64,000 bases of DNA from DATLMR01 sp964615905. GTDB lineage: Bacteria; Acidobacteriota; Blastocatellia; UBA7656. A program made the position numbers and the translations under genes. This document shows, in pieces, positions 8,524-17,141 of this stretch; within the stretch, counting starts at the first letter, position 1, and each line of letters begins with the position of its first letter. Location: positions 62,001-126,000 of the forward strand of contig CAZTUB010000005.1 in assembly GCA_964615905.1 (NCBI GenBank), written 5' to 3'. The notes beneath the pieces were generated by a model. It saw nothing but the letters and a program-made list of their open reading frames with translations, was not told where the DNA came from and did no database searches.

Positions 8524-10389
8524 ATGAAAAAATTGAAGCTATCTGTGCAGGCAGGTCTGCTTGTCACGCTGCTGTCGCTTGCCGCGCAGGCCGCCGCCCC
8601 GGAAGTCCTGAAGGTAGAGCCGCCTAACTGGTGGGCGAGCCATTCCATAAACCCAGTCCGTGTGATGATACAAGGGCGCAACCTCGCTTCCGCTCGCGTC
8701 GAAGCGGTGGGAGCCGGGCTTGAGATAGGCGAAACGAAGCCGAGCGGCTCAGGCAATTACATCTTCGTCGATGTGAAGATAAGCCCGCGTGCGGCGGCTG
8801 GTCGCCGCGTGCTCAGGATCATAACTTCGAGCGGCACCGCCGACGCAAGCTTTGAAATCTCGCCGCCCCTTGCCCGTCAGAACCGGTTTCAAGGATTCAC
8901 GACAGGCGACGTGATCTATTTCATCATGCCCGACAGGTTCAGCGACGGAGACGCCGCAAATAATAACCCCGCCGAATCTCCCGGCATGTACTCGCGCTCG
9001 AACCCCCGCGCATACCACGGCGGCGATCTTCAAGGCATCATCAACCGGCTGGGGTGGCTCAAGCAGCTTGGCATCACGGCCATCTGGACCACGCCTGTCT
9101 ATGACAACACTTCGCGCATTCGCGATTATGAATGGGGCAAGCAAGTTACAGATTATCACGGGTACGGCACGGTCGATTTTTACCGTGTCGAAGAACATCT
9201 GGGCTCGCTCGCGCTTTACAGAGAACTGGTTGACCGCGCGCACGCGCTCGGCATAAAGGTGATTCAAGATCAGGTCGCGAATCACACGGGACCGGATCAC
9301 CCGTGGGCTAAAGACGCGCCTACGGAGACCTGGCTTAACGGCACGCTCGAAAAGCACCTGAACAACATCTATGACATCAAGTCGCTGACGGTGCCGAACC
9401 CGGACCGTGAGAGGTACGAAGCGACACTGCGCGGCTGGTTCGGGAACTCCTTGCCGGACATAAACCATGATGACGCGGAAGCCGCCCGCTACGTTATTCA
9501 AAACGCCGTGTGGTGGGTCGAGATGACCGGACTTGACGGGATACGGCAGGACACCTTTCCTTACGTGCCGCGCAGGTTCTGGCCCGGCTGGAACCAGTCG
9601 CTCAAGCGCGCCTTCCCTCGCCTGACAGTCGTAGGTGAGGTCTTCGATCAAAGGCCGGAAGTAGTCTCTTTCTTTCAAGGCGGCAAGGCGCGATTTGACG
9701 GGATCGACACGGAGCTTTATACGGTATTCGATTTCCCAAGCTACTTCGCGATGCGCGATGTCTTTATCAGAAACCACCCCATCAAGCGGCTCGCGGAGGT
9801 ACTTGCCCAGGACCACCTTTACACGAACCCGCGCGTGCTTGTGACCTTTCTGGGCAACCACGACGTGACGCGCTTCGTAAGCGAGCAGGGCGCGCGAGAC
9901 GAAGGGCTGATGCTCGCGTTCACATACTTGCTCACGATGCGCGGGACTCCGCAGATATACTCAGGCGACGAGATTGGCCTCGAAGGGCGCGACGATCCCG
10001 ACAACCGGCGCGACTTTCCGGGCGGGTTTCCCGGCGACACCCGCAGCGCGTTTGACGACGAGGGGCGCACGCCGAGAGAGCGCAAAATATTCAACCACGT
10101 CAAAGAGCTAACACGGCTGCGCGCGCGCCACCCCGCGCTTCGCGAAGGCGATATGCGCGTAGTTGTCGCGACCGACACGAGCCTGGCTTACCTGAGAGAG
10201 ACGCCGCGCGAGCGCGTGATGGTCGCCATCAACAATTCGGGGAGCGCGGCCGAGATCGAAGCGCCCGTCCCTGCCGCGACACGCGTATGGGTCGAAGCTT
10301 CGAGCGGGCGGCTGCGATTAAGGCCTTCCGAAGGACGGATACGAATACCGCTCAAGGCGCGGGATTCTATTGTTTTAGTCGAGCGATAA
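8524..10389 (+). CDS. Secreted GH13 alpha-amylase-family enzyme, neopullulanase/cyclomaltodextrinase-like
   Basis: 621 aa. A signal peptide (~1-21) is followed by an N-terminal beta-sandwich typical of cyclomaltodextrinase-type enzymes (VEPPNWWASHSINPVRVMI), then a (beta/alpha)8 barrel opening at MPDRFSDGD. The conserved GH13 regions are present: DQVANHT (region I), GIRQDTF with nucleophile Asp343, VVGEVF with general acid/base Glu372, and FLGNHD with Asp447. A C-terminal beta domain completes it. The expected reaction is hydrolysis of alpha-1,4 (and possibly alpha-1,6) bonds in maltodextrin, cyclodextrin or pullulan outside the cytoplasm. The next gene is a paralogue with patches of nearly identical DNA. 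Confidence 0.88.
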   Translation: MKKLKLSVQAGLLVTLLSLAAQAAAPEVLKVEPPNWWASHSINPVRVMIQGRNLASARVEAVGAGLEIGETKPSGSGNYIFVDVKISPRAAAGRRVLRIITSSGTADASFEISPPLARQNRFQGFTTGDVIYFIMPDRFSDGDAANNNPAESPGMYSRSNPRAYHGGDLQGIINRLGWLKQLGITAIWTTPVYDNTSRIRDYEWGKQVTDYHGYGTVDFYRVEEHLGSLALYRELVDRAHALGIKVIQDQVANHTGPDHPWAKDAPTETWLNGTLEKHLNNIYDIKSLTVPNPDRERYEATLRGWFGNSLPDINHDDAEAARYVIQNAVWWVEMTGLDGIRQDTFPYVPRRFWPGWNQSLKRAFPRLTVVGEVFDQRPEVVSFFQGGKARFDGIDTELYTVFDFPSYFAMRDVFIRNHPIKRLAEVLAQDHLYTNPRVLVTFLGNHDVTRFVSEQGARDEGLMLAFTYLLTMRGTPQIYSGDEIGLEGRDDPDNRRDFPGGFPGDTRSAFDDEGRTPRERKIFNHVKELTRLRARHPALREGDMRVVVATDTSLAYLRETPRERVMVAINNSGSAAEIEAPVPAATRVWVEASSGRLRLRPSEGRIRIPLKARDSIVLVER

Positions 10390-10415
10390 CGGGCCAAAAT
10401 CACGCTGTTTTGACT

Positions 10416-10444
10416 TTGACAAAGCTCGCATAAGTAGATACAAC
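10416..10444 (+). promoter_or_regulatory. Candidate sigma70-type promoter upstream of the second GH13 gene
   Basis: TTGACA at 10416-10421, a 17-bp spacer, then TACAAC at 10439-10444. It lies in the 182-bp gap between the paralogous GH13 genes, suggesting that the second gene can be transcribed separately. Confidence 0.45.
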
Positions 10445-10571
10445 AAAGGTGCTACCGATCTGATTCAGGGGATGCGGCGCGCATCAGCAGTACCATTCAA
10501 TCATCAATCATCAGGGTCCAGGTGCGTAGCGTCTTTCGGCATTCGCTTTGTTTCCCGGTTCCGCGAAGGAT

Positions 10572-12482
10572 ATGGTAAAGCCAATTAGATTATCTAAAGC
10601 CCGTTTTTTCTCCGCGCTGTCAGTCGCGTTGTTGCTGATCTCCGCCTCGCACGCGCTTGCGCAAACCGCCCCGGAAGTCCTGAAGGTAGAGCCGCCCAAC
10701 TGGTGGGCGAACCATTCCATAAATCCAGTCCGTGTGATGATACGAGGGCGCAACCTCGCTTCCGCCCGCGTCACGACCGCAGGCCAGGGCTTGCGCGTTG
10801 TGGGAGCGCCGAAGGTCAACCCGGCCGGCACATATCTTTTCGTAGACGTAATGATTGCTCCGGCGGCGCGACCGGCAATGCGCAAGCTCAAGATCACGAC
10901 GCCGAGAGGGAGCGCAGAGGCGGATTTTGAAATCACGGCTCCGCTTGCGCGCCGGGGTCGATTTCAAGGGGTGACGACCGACGACGTTATCTACTTGCTG
11001 ATGCCCGACCGCTTTAGCAACGGCGACACTACGAACGACGACCCGGCGAAATCGCGCGGGCTGCTCGACCGCTCGAAGGCCCGGTACTATCACGGCGGCG
11101 ACCTTCGCGGAGTCATCAACCGGCTGCCTTATCTAAAAGACCTCGGCGTAACGGCGATATGGCTGAACCCGTGGTACGACAACAACGACGGGCTCAACGA
11201 GCGCGAGATGCCCGAAGGCAAGCCTATCACCGATTATCACGGTTACGGCGCGATAGATTTTTACGGCGTCGATGAGCACTTCGGCGACATGGCAATCCTG
11301 CGCGAGATGGTCGAGAAAGCGCACGCGCTCGGCATAAAGGTGATTCAAGATCAGGTCGCCAATCACACGGGGCCTTATCACCCGTGGGTCAAAGAGACGC
11401 CGCTCGCGGACTGGTTTAACGGGACCGAAGCCAGCCACATCAACGAGACGTGGCAGACCTGGACGCTGCAAGACCCGCACGCGACCCCTGAGATCCAGCG
11501 GCCCATACTCGACGGATGGTTTATCAACATACTCCCCGATCTCAACCAGAACAATCCTGAGGTTGCGCGCTACATCATACAGAACACGCTTTGGTGGGTC
11601 GGTATGACGGGACTCGACGCGATCCGCCAGGACACGCTGCCGTACGTGCCGCGCTGGTTCTGGCGAGATTGGGTGACGGCGATCAAGCGCGAGTACCCGA
11701 ACGTCAACGTGATAGGCGAGACATATGACGGCGACCCGGCGATAGTCTCGTTCTTTCAAGGCGGCGAGAAACGATTCGACGGCATCGATTCGCGAATCGA
11801 CACTGAATTCGACTTCCCGCTCTTTTACCCCATACGCTCGGCTTTTGCTCAGGGCGAAACGATCAAGACGATCCCGCAGATGCTTGCGCGTGACCACCTA
11901 TATCCGAACGCCGACGTGCTCGTCCCTTTTTTGGGGCTGCACGACATGCTCCGCTTTATGAGCGAGAAGGACGCGACCCGCGAAGGCTTGATGCTTGCGC
12001 AGACGCTTATCATGACGACGCGCGGGACTCCTTTGATCTACTACGGCGACGAGATAGCGATGGAGGGCGGGGGCGACCCCGACAACCGGCGCGATTTTCC
12101 GGGTGATTTTCCGGGCGACAGGCGAAACGCTTTTACCGAGACGGGACGCACGAAAGACGAGCGGGAGGTCTTCAATTACCTGCGGCGAGTCACGCGGCTT
12201 CGAGGCGAGCTTGAGCCGCTTCGTCGCGGGCGACTCGTGACGCTCGGCTTTACGGATCAACAGTACGCGTTTGCTCGCGCGACCGGGCGAGAGACTGTGA
12301 TAGTCGTCTTTAACAACGCGAAGGATGACGCGGAGGTCGAGTTTGACATAGCGCCTTTAAAGCTAAAGCCGGGCGCGGCCTTTTCCGACAGGCTTGGGGT
12401 TGCGAAGCGCGTGACAATGGCCGGGACGATGATGAAAGTCGCCATGCCCGAGCGGTCGTCGAGCGTGTTGACCGTGCGGTGA
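10572..12482 (+). CDS. Secreted GH13 alpha-amylase-family enzyme, paralogue of the 8524 gene
   Basis: The start is taken as ATG 10572, giving signal peptide MVKPIRLSKARFFSALSVAL with an AQ cleavage region; an in-frame TTG at 10548 is less likely. The layout matches its neighbour: an N-terminal sandwich (VEPPNWWANHSINPVRVMI), a barrel from MPDRFSNGD, DQVANHT, IRQDTL with nucleophile Asp354, VIGETY with acid/base Glu383, and a C-terminal beta domain. The fourth region reads FLGLHD (Asp458), not FLGNHD: the catalytic His-Asp are kept but the usual Asn is Leu, which may alter substrate choice. The predicted role is maltodextrin or cyclodextrin hydrolysis in the cell envelope. The stop overlaps the beginning of the SDR reading frame region, suggesting coupling. 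Confidence 0.87.
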   Translation: MVKPIRLSKARFFSALSVALLLISASHALAQTAPEVLKVEPPNWWANHSINPVRVMIRGRNLASARVTTAGQGLRVVGAPKVNPAGTYLFVDVMIAPAARPAMRKLKITTPRGSAEADFEITAPLARRGRFQGVTTDDVIYLLMPDRFSNGDTTNDDPAKSRGLLDRSKARYYHGGDLRGVINRLPYLKDLGVTAIWLNPWYDNNDGLNEREMPEGKPITDYHGYGAIDFYGVDEHFGDMAILREMVEKAHALGIKVIQDQVANHTGPYHPWVKETPLADWFNGTEASHINETWQTWTLQDPHATPEIQRPILDGWFINILPDLNQNNPEVARYIIQNTLWWVGMTGLDAIRQDTLPYVPRWFWRDWVTAIKREYPNVNVIGETYDGDPAIVSFFQGGEKRFDGIDSRIDTEFDFPLFYPIRSAFAQGETIKTIPQMLARDHLYPNADVLVPFLGLHDMLRFMSEKDATREGLMLAQTLIMTTRGTPLIYYGDEIAMEGGGDPDNRRDFPGDFPGDRRNAFTETGRTKDEREVFNYLRRVTRLRGELEPLRRGRLVTLGFTDQQYAFARATGRETVIVVFNNAKDDAEVEFDIAPLKLKPGAAFSDRLGVAKRVTMAGTMMKVAMPERSSSVLTVR

Positions 12483-12484
12483 TT

Positions 12485-13207
12485 ATGGGATTTAAGACAA
12501 AGCCTTTTAGTGACCAGGCCGCGATCATAACCGGCGGCGGCACCGGCATCGGTCGCGCGTTTACAGAGGCGCTTGCGGAGGCGGGCGCGAACGTCGTAAT
12601 CGCCGCGCGCCGCAAAGAAGTGCTGCACAGGGCGGCCGACGAGATAAATTCAAGGCTTGATGCGGAGCGCGTCTTTGCTTACGCCTTTGATATAAGGGAG
12701 CGCGCGCAGGTCGAGCAGCTTGTCAAATACGTCGGCAATCGCTTCGGCTCGATTGACGTGCTGGTGAACAATTCGGGGCTTGCGGTGCCGGAGGCCGTGA
12801 CAGAGATCACGGATGACGGCTGGTCGACGGTGCTCGACACGAACCTGCGCGGCGCGATGTGGCTCATCCGAGCGGTCGTGCCTCACATGATCGCAGGTGA
12901 TTTCGGCGACGTGGTGAACATCGCATCTCAGGCGGGCAAGCAGGGTTACGCGGACGTGCCGTCGTACTGCGCATCAAAGTTCGGCCTGCTTGGGCTGGCC
13001 GAGTCGTTGCGCGACGACGTTTTGAAGCGCGGCGCGAACATACGCGTCTTTAACTTTTGCCCCGGCCTGGTCGATGTCGAGAGCGCGACAGACCAGCCGC
13101 CACGGCCCGGCTTCGTCCACGTCTCGAATATGGCCAGGGCTTTGATGTTCGCTTTATCGCTTGACCGCAACGTGGTCGTAGAAGATATAAATCTGTATTC
13201 CCGGTAG
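12485..13207 (+). CDS. SDR-family NAD(P)-dependent oxidoreductase
   Basis: About 240 aa, a classical short-chain dehydrogenase/reductase. Visible motifs are the Rossmann glycine motif TGGGTGIG near the N-terminus, NNSG in strand 4, the catalytic Ser in IASQAG, and the YCASK catalytic Tyr-Lys pair. It is cytoplasmic and probably uses NADP(H) or NAD(H); AARRK after beta-2 has the basic residues often seen with NADP preference (inference). The ATG at 12485 is 2 bp after the upstream GH13 stop; an overlapping in-frame GTG at 12479 is the alternative start. The substrate is unknown; a sugar or polyol is plausible from context only. Confidence 0.85.
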   Translation: MGFKTKPFSDQAAIITGGGTGIGRAFTEALAEAGANVVIAARRKEVLHRAADEINSRLDAERVFAYAFDIRERAQVEQLVKYVGNRFGSIDVLVNNSGLAVPEAVTEITDDGWSTVLDTNLRGAMWLIRAVVPHMIAGDFGDVVNIASQAGKQGYADVPSYCASKFGLLGLAESLRDDVLKRGANIRVFNFCPGLVDVESATDQPPRPGFVHVSNMARALMFALSLDRNVVVEDINLYSR

Positions 13208-13291
13208 CCCGAAACGGCCAGCTCGATACCGGATTAGAGAAGTTTTTAACCCGTGCTCTTCAATCTTTAGAATTGCCAAGGAGGTGGTGGT

Positions 13292-15496
13292 ATGTTAGGT
13301 AGACTCGTCGCTATGATGCTGGCGACCGCGATCTGCGCAACGCCTGTGCTCTCAATGCAGAACCCTGCTCCGACGCCCGCCGCGCAAGACAAAGATACGA
13401 TCAGGATCTCCACGTCGAGCGTGCAGATGGACGTGATCGTTACAGACAAGTCCGGCAAGCGGATAACCGGTCTGACCGCTTCGGATTTCCAGGTCCTTGA
13501 CGAAGGCGTCCCGCAGAAGGTCGATTTCTTCTCGGCCATTGAAGGCTCTCGCGTGATCGCCTCGCTCGACGGCAAGCCGGCAGCGGGCGCGGCGGTAGGC
13601 GGGGCGACGAGGCCTAACGCGTCGCCGCTAGCCACACCTTTCGAGGGCCGTTTCGTCGTCCTCGTGATGGACGACCTCCACCTCACGACGGAGAACCTTA
13701 TGCGGTCACGCGGCGCGCTGCTCGACTATGTAAACACGCAGATGAAGCCGACAGACATGGTGGCGGTCACCGCCACGACCGGCGCTATCGGCGCGTTGCA
13801 GCAGTTCACGAACGACAAGCAGCGGCTGATAGCGGCGATCAACCGGATCGGCGCGCTCGGCGGTTTTTCGGACCGCGCTCGCGATTCACGGTTCAACATG
13901 ACGGCGGCAGAGGCTGTCCGCATTGATGCGGGCGACCAGGGAGTGCTCACCAATGTAAAACGGCGCATGGCCCAGGACGACCCGGGTTTTAATCTCTATA
14001 AACCGCCCCAAAGAGAAAGCGGTAGTCGCGCCGGGAATAGGCCAACCACCAGGCCGGAAGAGCAGAACCCTGAAACAGCGACCGCGACCGAAAACGAAGA
14101 TGACAATGACGCGCTCCAGAGCATGATAAAGAGCGCGGCAAAGGCTCTCGTAAGCCAGATGTCAATGGCGGCGCAGGCCAGTTTGAAAACTCTCGCGAGC
14201 CTGTTTCAAAGCATGAGTGATCTGCCCGGGCGCAAGGTCGTCGTCCTTGTGACCGAGCAGCTTGTTACGGCAAGCTCGACGACAGGCGACCTGAGCGGGC
14301 AGCTCAACAACCTGATCGACATCGCGCGGCGAAGCGGCGTGAGCGTCTACGCGGTCGATGCGTCGGGGCTCAGGGCCAATAACAGCCAGGCCAGCGAGCG
14401 TATCACCGGTCGCGAGTTACAGGTAAAAGCGACGAGGCTCGAAGCCACTTTCAGCGATTTTGAAAACCTCGGCGCGGCCCGCACGCTCGTGCTCGGCACA
14501 GGCGGCGAGATGATATTAAACACGAACGACCTGTCGGTCGGCTTACAGAAAGCGATGGAGGATTCGAGCAGCTATTACGTCGTGGGCTTCACGCCCTCGG
14601 CCACGCCTGACAACAAGTTCCACCAGCTGAACGTGTCGGTCAAGGGGCGGAGCGACCTCGTAGTGCGAACGCGGCACGGCTACCTTGCGGTCAACGCGGA
14701 CACAGTGCGCGGGACCAATACGGAGCTTGTAGCGGCGTTGATCTCGCCGGTTCAGCGCATGGACATCCCGCTCGATGTGGTTGCCAACGTCCTGCCGGGC
14801 GAGGGCGGCCAGGTGACGATCACGGGCTTTCGTGTCGGGCGCAACTACCTGAGCCTGCCCGCCGCAACCGCAGCAGACCAGACCGCCGCTTACGAGCTTG
14901 TGGCGTGGGTGTTCCCGGCGGGGCGCGACGAGCCAGTCGGGCGAATTGAAAAGACATTCACGTACGACGTGAAGGACCCGGAAGCGGTCAAGAAGCTAAA
15001 GACGGAAGGGTTTCTCTATGTCAGCAAATCGACGCAGCTCGCGCCGGGGCCTTATCAAGTCAGGGCAGTGGTAAGGGAAAAGACGACAGGCCATGTCGGG
15101 TCTGCGTACCAGTTCTTTGAAGTGCCGGACGTTAAGAACAAGAAAGACGTTTCGCTTTCGAGCGTGCTGCTTACGCCTACGGGGCAGGGTGAGTTCGGCG
15201 GCCATAACGCATTCAAGCCCTCAAGCGAAGTCGATATGAGGTGGGTGATATACAACGCGCCGAAGGACATAAAGACGCTTGAGCAACGAGTGAAGATGAT
15301 CGACGCGCACGGGAAGGTCTTGATGGACAGCCCGCTCGCGCCGGTCCCGGCGCAGGGCGCGGACCAGTCACAGGCGGCGCAGGGAACCAGATTCAAGCTG
15401 CCGCCGATGCGCGGGCGGTATTCGCTTATAGTGAGCTTGCAAGGTGATAAGGATAAGATAAGCGAAGAACGACGAGCAGATTTCAGCATCGAATAA
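13292..15496 (+). CDS. Secreted VWFA-related acidobacterial-type protein
   Basis: 734 aa with a signal peptide (MLGRLVAMMLATAICATPVLS) and a near-perfect Shine-Dalgarno AAGGAGGT (13278-13285) 6 nt before ATG. Residues ~30-470 match the VWFA-related domain characteristic of Acidobacteriota: an opening beta segment (VQMDVIVTDKSGKRITGL, then DFQVLDEG), a VWA-like core with VVLVMDDLHL in place of a canonical DxSxS metal site, and the closing YYVVGFTP segment. The middle has a charged low-complexity insert. The C-terminal third is predicted beta-rich and unassigned. The family is extracytoplasmic with unproven function, probably protein-protein adhesion or scaffolding. The following gap contains palindrome copy A. 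Confidence 0.85.
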   Translation: MLGRLVAMMLATAICATPVLSMQNPAPTPAAQDKDTIRISTSSVQMDVIVTDKSGKRITGLTASDFQVLDEGVPQKVDFFSAIEGSRVIASLDGKPAAGAAVGGATRPNASPLATPFEGRFVVLVMDDLHLTTENLMRSRGALLDYVNTQMKPTDMVAVTATTGAIGALQQFTNDKQRLIAAINRIGALGGFSDRARDSRFNMTAAEAVRIDAGDQGVLTNVKRRMAQDDPGFNLYKPPQRESGSRAGNRPTTRPEEQNPETATATENEDDNDALQSMIKSAAKALVSQMSMAAQASLKTLASLFQSMSDLPGRKVVVLVTEQLVTASSTTGDLSGQLNNLIDIARRSGVSVYAVDASGLRANNSQASERITGRELQVKATRLEATFSDFENLGAARTLVLGTGGEMILNTNDLSVGLQKAMEDSSSYYVVGFTPSATPDNKFHQLNVSVKGRSDLVVRTRHGYLAVNADTVRGTNTELVAALISPVQRMDIPLDVVANVLPGEGGQVTITGFRVGRNYLSLPAATAADQTAAYELVAWVFPAGRDEPVGRIEKTFTYDVKDPEAVKKLKTEGFLYVSKSTQLAPGPYQVRAVVREKTTGHVGSAYQFFEVPDVKNKKDVSLSSVLLTPTGQGEFGGHNAFKPSSEVDMRWVIYNAPKDIKTLEQRVKMIDAHGKVLMDSPLAPVPAQGADQSQAAQGTRFKLPPMRGRYSLIVSLQGDKDKISEERRADFSIE

Positions 15497-15530
15497 CACG
15501 AACGCGATGAGAGGAATGCGGACCGTAGAT

Positions 15531-15625
15531 CGTGAACCGTGAACCGTAAACCGTGACAAGAGGGAGCAGATGCCTGGTCTGCCGCTCCTCTCTGACTTGT
15601 CACGGTTTACGGTTCACGGTTCACG
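15531..15625. repeat. Heptad-arm palindrome, copy A
   Basis: Perfect 30-bp arms at 15531-15560 and 15596-15625 flank a 35-nt loop. Each arm is a C followed by the 7-bp units GTGAACC, GTGAACC, GTAAACC and GTGACAA, then G. The same arms occur in copy C (42942-43034), and one-unit variants occur in copy D (62131-62226). It lies between the VWFA-related gene and the MFS gene, ending 18 bp before the MFS start. The RNA of either strand would fold into a very stable hairpin. Confidence 0.9.
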
Positions 15626-15643
15626 AAAGAAGGGGTGATTTAG

Positions 15644-17092
15644 ATGGAAAAGCCGCGTTTGAGCTTCTGGCAGATCTGGAATATGAGCTTCGGCTTTCTG
15701 GGTATACAGTTCGGCTGGGGGTTACAGCTTGCCAACATGAGCGGCATATACACGTACCTGGGCGCAAGGCCGGAAGAAGTGCCGATACTGTGGCTGGCTG
15801 GCCCCGTCACAGGGTTGCTTGTCCAGCCGATAGTTGGCTCGATGAGTGACCGCACGTGGAACCGTCTGGGTCGCCGCCGCCCCTATTTCCTGGTCGGGGC
15901 AATTTTCGCAAGCGTCGCGCTCTTTTTCATGCCCAACTCGTCCGCGCTGTGGATGGCCGCCGGTATGCTGTGGATACTCGACGCCAGCATAAACGTCAGC
16001 ATGGAGCCGTTCCGCGCATTCGTCGCCGATAAGCTCAACACTGACCAGCGCACCGCGGGGTTTGTGATGCAGAGCTTCTTCATCGGCGTGGGCGCTACGC
16101 TTGCGAACATACTCCCGTATATCTTCAGAGAGTACGGCGTAGACGCCGGAACGTCCACGACTGCAAACGCCATCCCGCCGAGCGTGACCTACTCATTCAA
16201 GATCGGCGCGGTGGCATTTTTGGCGGCCGTCTTATGGACGGTCTTCACAACCAAAGAGTACCCGCCTGAGAACATCGAGGAGTTCGAGCGTCACCGCCGA
16301 GAGCACAAGGGGATAGCCGCGGGGTTTGCCGAGATAACATCGGCAATGCGCGATATGCCGCGAACCATGAAGCAGCTGGCCGTCGTTCAGTTCTTCACCT
16401 GGCTCGGTCTGTTTTGCATGTGGATGTTTTTCGGGCTTACCACTTCATACCACATCTTCGGCGCGGCAAATGATAATGACCCGCTCTTTAAAGACGGGCA
16501 GGCGTGGGGAGGCATCGCCTTCGCCGTCTATTCGATCACCTGCTTCGTCGTAGCCTTCGCGCTGCCAAAGCTTGCAAAGGCGACCAGCCGCAAGACCGTG
16601 CACGCGGGCGCGCTCATCTGTGGCGGCATAGGTCTGCTGTCGGTCTACTTCATTCACGACAAGAACCTCTTGCTGCTGACGATGGTCGGCGTCGGCATAG
16701 CCTGGGCATCTATCCTGTCGATGCCCTACGCGATACTTGCCGGCTCGCTCCCTGCGGCCCGCATGGGCGTCTACATGGGGATATTCAACTTCTTCATCGT
16801 CATCCCTGAGATAATCGCGTCATTCAGTTTCGGCCCCGTCATACGCGCGCTCTTTGGGCCGGATAATCCATCGGCCCCGCTTTACGTGGTGATGGCGGGA
16901 GGCGCGTTCATGGTGATCGCCGCTTTATGCGTGGGGCTTGTCAGTGACGTGGCCGACCAGCCCGTCCCTGTGGGCGCCGTCTTGCGCGCAGACGAGTACG
17001 AGCCACTGATTGTTCCCGAATCGGCGCATCCTGTCCCAAGCACAGGCATGATCGACGAGCCGTCGAAGGGCGGTCGTCGCGAAAGCCAGTAA
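15644..17092 (+). CDS. SLC45-type MFS sugar transporter
   Basis: 482 aa integral membrane carrier with about 12 hydrophobic helices. The N-terminal part carries family signatures: FWQIWNMSFGFLGIQFGWGLQ, then VQPIVGSMSDRTWNRLGRRRPY, a GPH/SLC45-like version of the MFS loop 2-3 motif. Known relatives move sucrose, maltose or other sugars with a cation. Set between two amylase-type genes, the natural inference is maltose/maltodextrin or glucose uptake. The C-terminal tail is hydrophilic. The start is ATG 15644 with an upstream GAAGGGG ribosome-binding site. The palindrome just upstream would form a 5' or intercistronic hairpin. Confidence 0.83.
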   Translation: MEKPRLSFWQIWNMSFGFLGIQFGWGLQLANMSGIYTYLGARPEEVPILWLAGPVTGLLVQPIVGSMSDRTWNRLGRRRPYFLVGAIFASVALFFMPNSSALWMAAGMLWILDASINVSMEPFRAFVADKLNTDQRTAGFVMQSFFIGVGATLANILPYIFREYGVDAGTSTTANAIPPSVTYSFKIGAVAFLAAVLWTVFTTKEYPPENIEEFERHRREHKGIAAGFAEITSAMRDMPRTMKQLAVVQFFTWLGLFCMWMFFGLTTSYHIFGAANDNDPLFKDGQAWGGIAFAVYSITCFVVAFALPKLAKATSRKTVHAGALICGGIGLLSVYFIHDKNLLLLTMVGVGIAWASILSMPYAILAGSLPAARMGVYMGIFNFFIVIPEIIASFSFGPVIRALFGPDNPSAPLYVVMAGGAFMVIAALCVGLVSDVADQPVPVGAVLRADEYEPLIVPESAHPVPSTGMIDEPSKGGRRESQ

Positions 17093-17141
17093 GAGGTGTG
17101 GGGCCGGGCGGCGAGCAACCGGGCAAGGCGCAAAATCAAGG

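Noticed and set aside
8478..10936. Similar minus-strand frames opposite the two GH13 N-termini
   Set aside because: Their likeness comes from the conserved sense coding sequence on +; they show no independent coding signal.
15531..15625. CRISPR array interpretation of the 7-bp repeats
   Set aside because: Units are 7 bp without spacers and the two arms are inverted; there are no cas genes.
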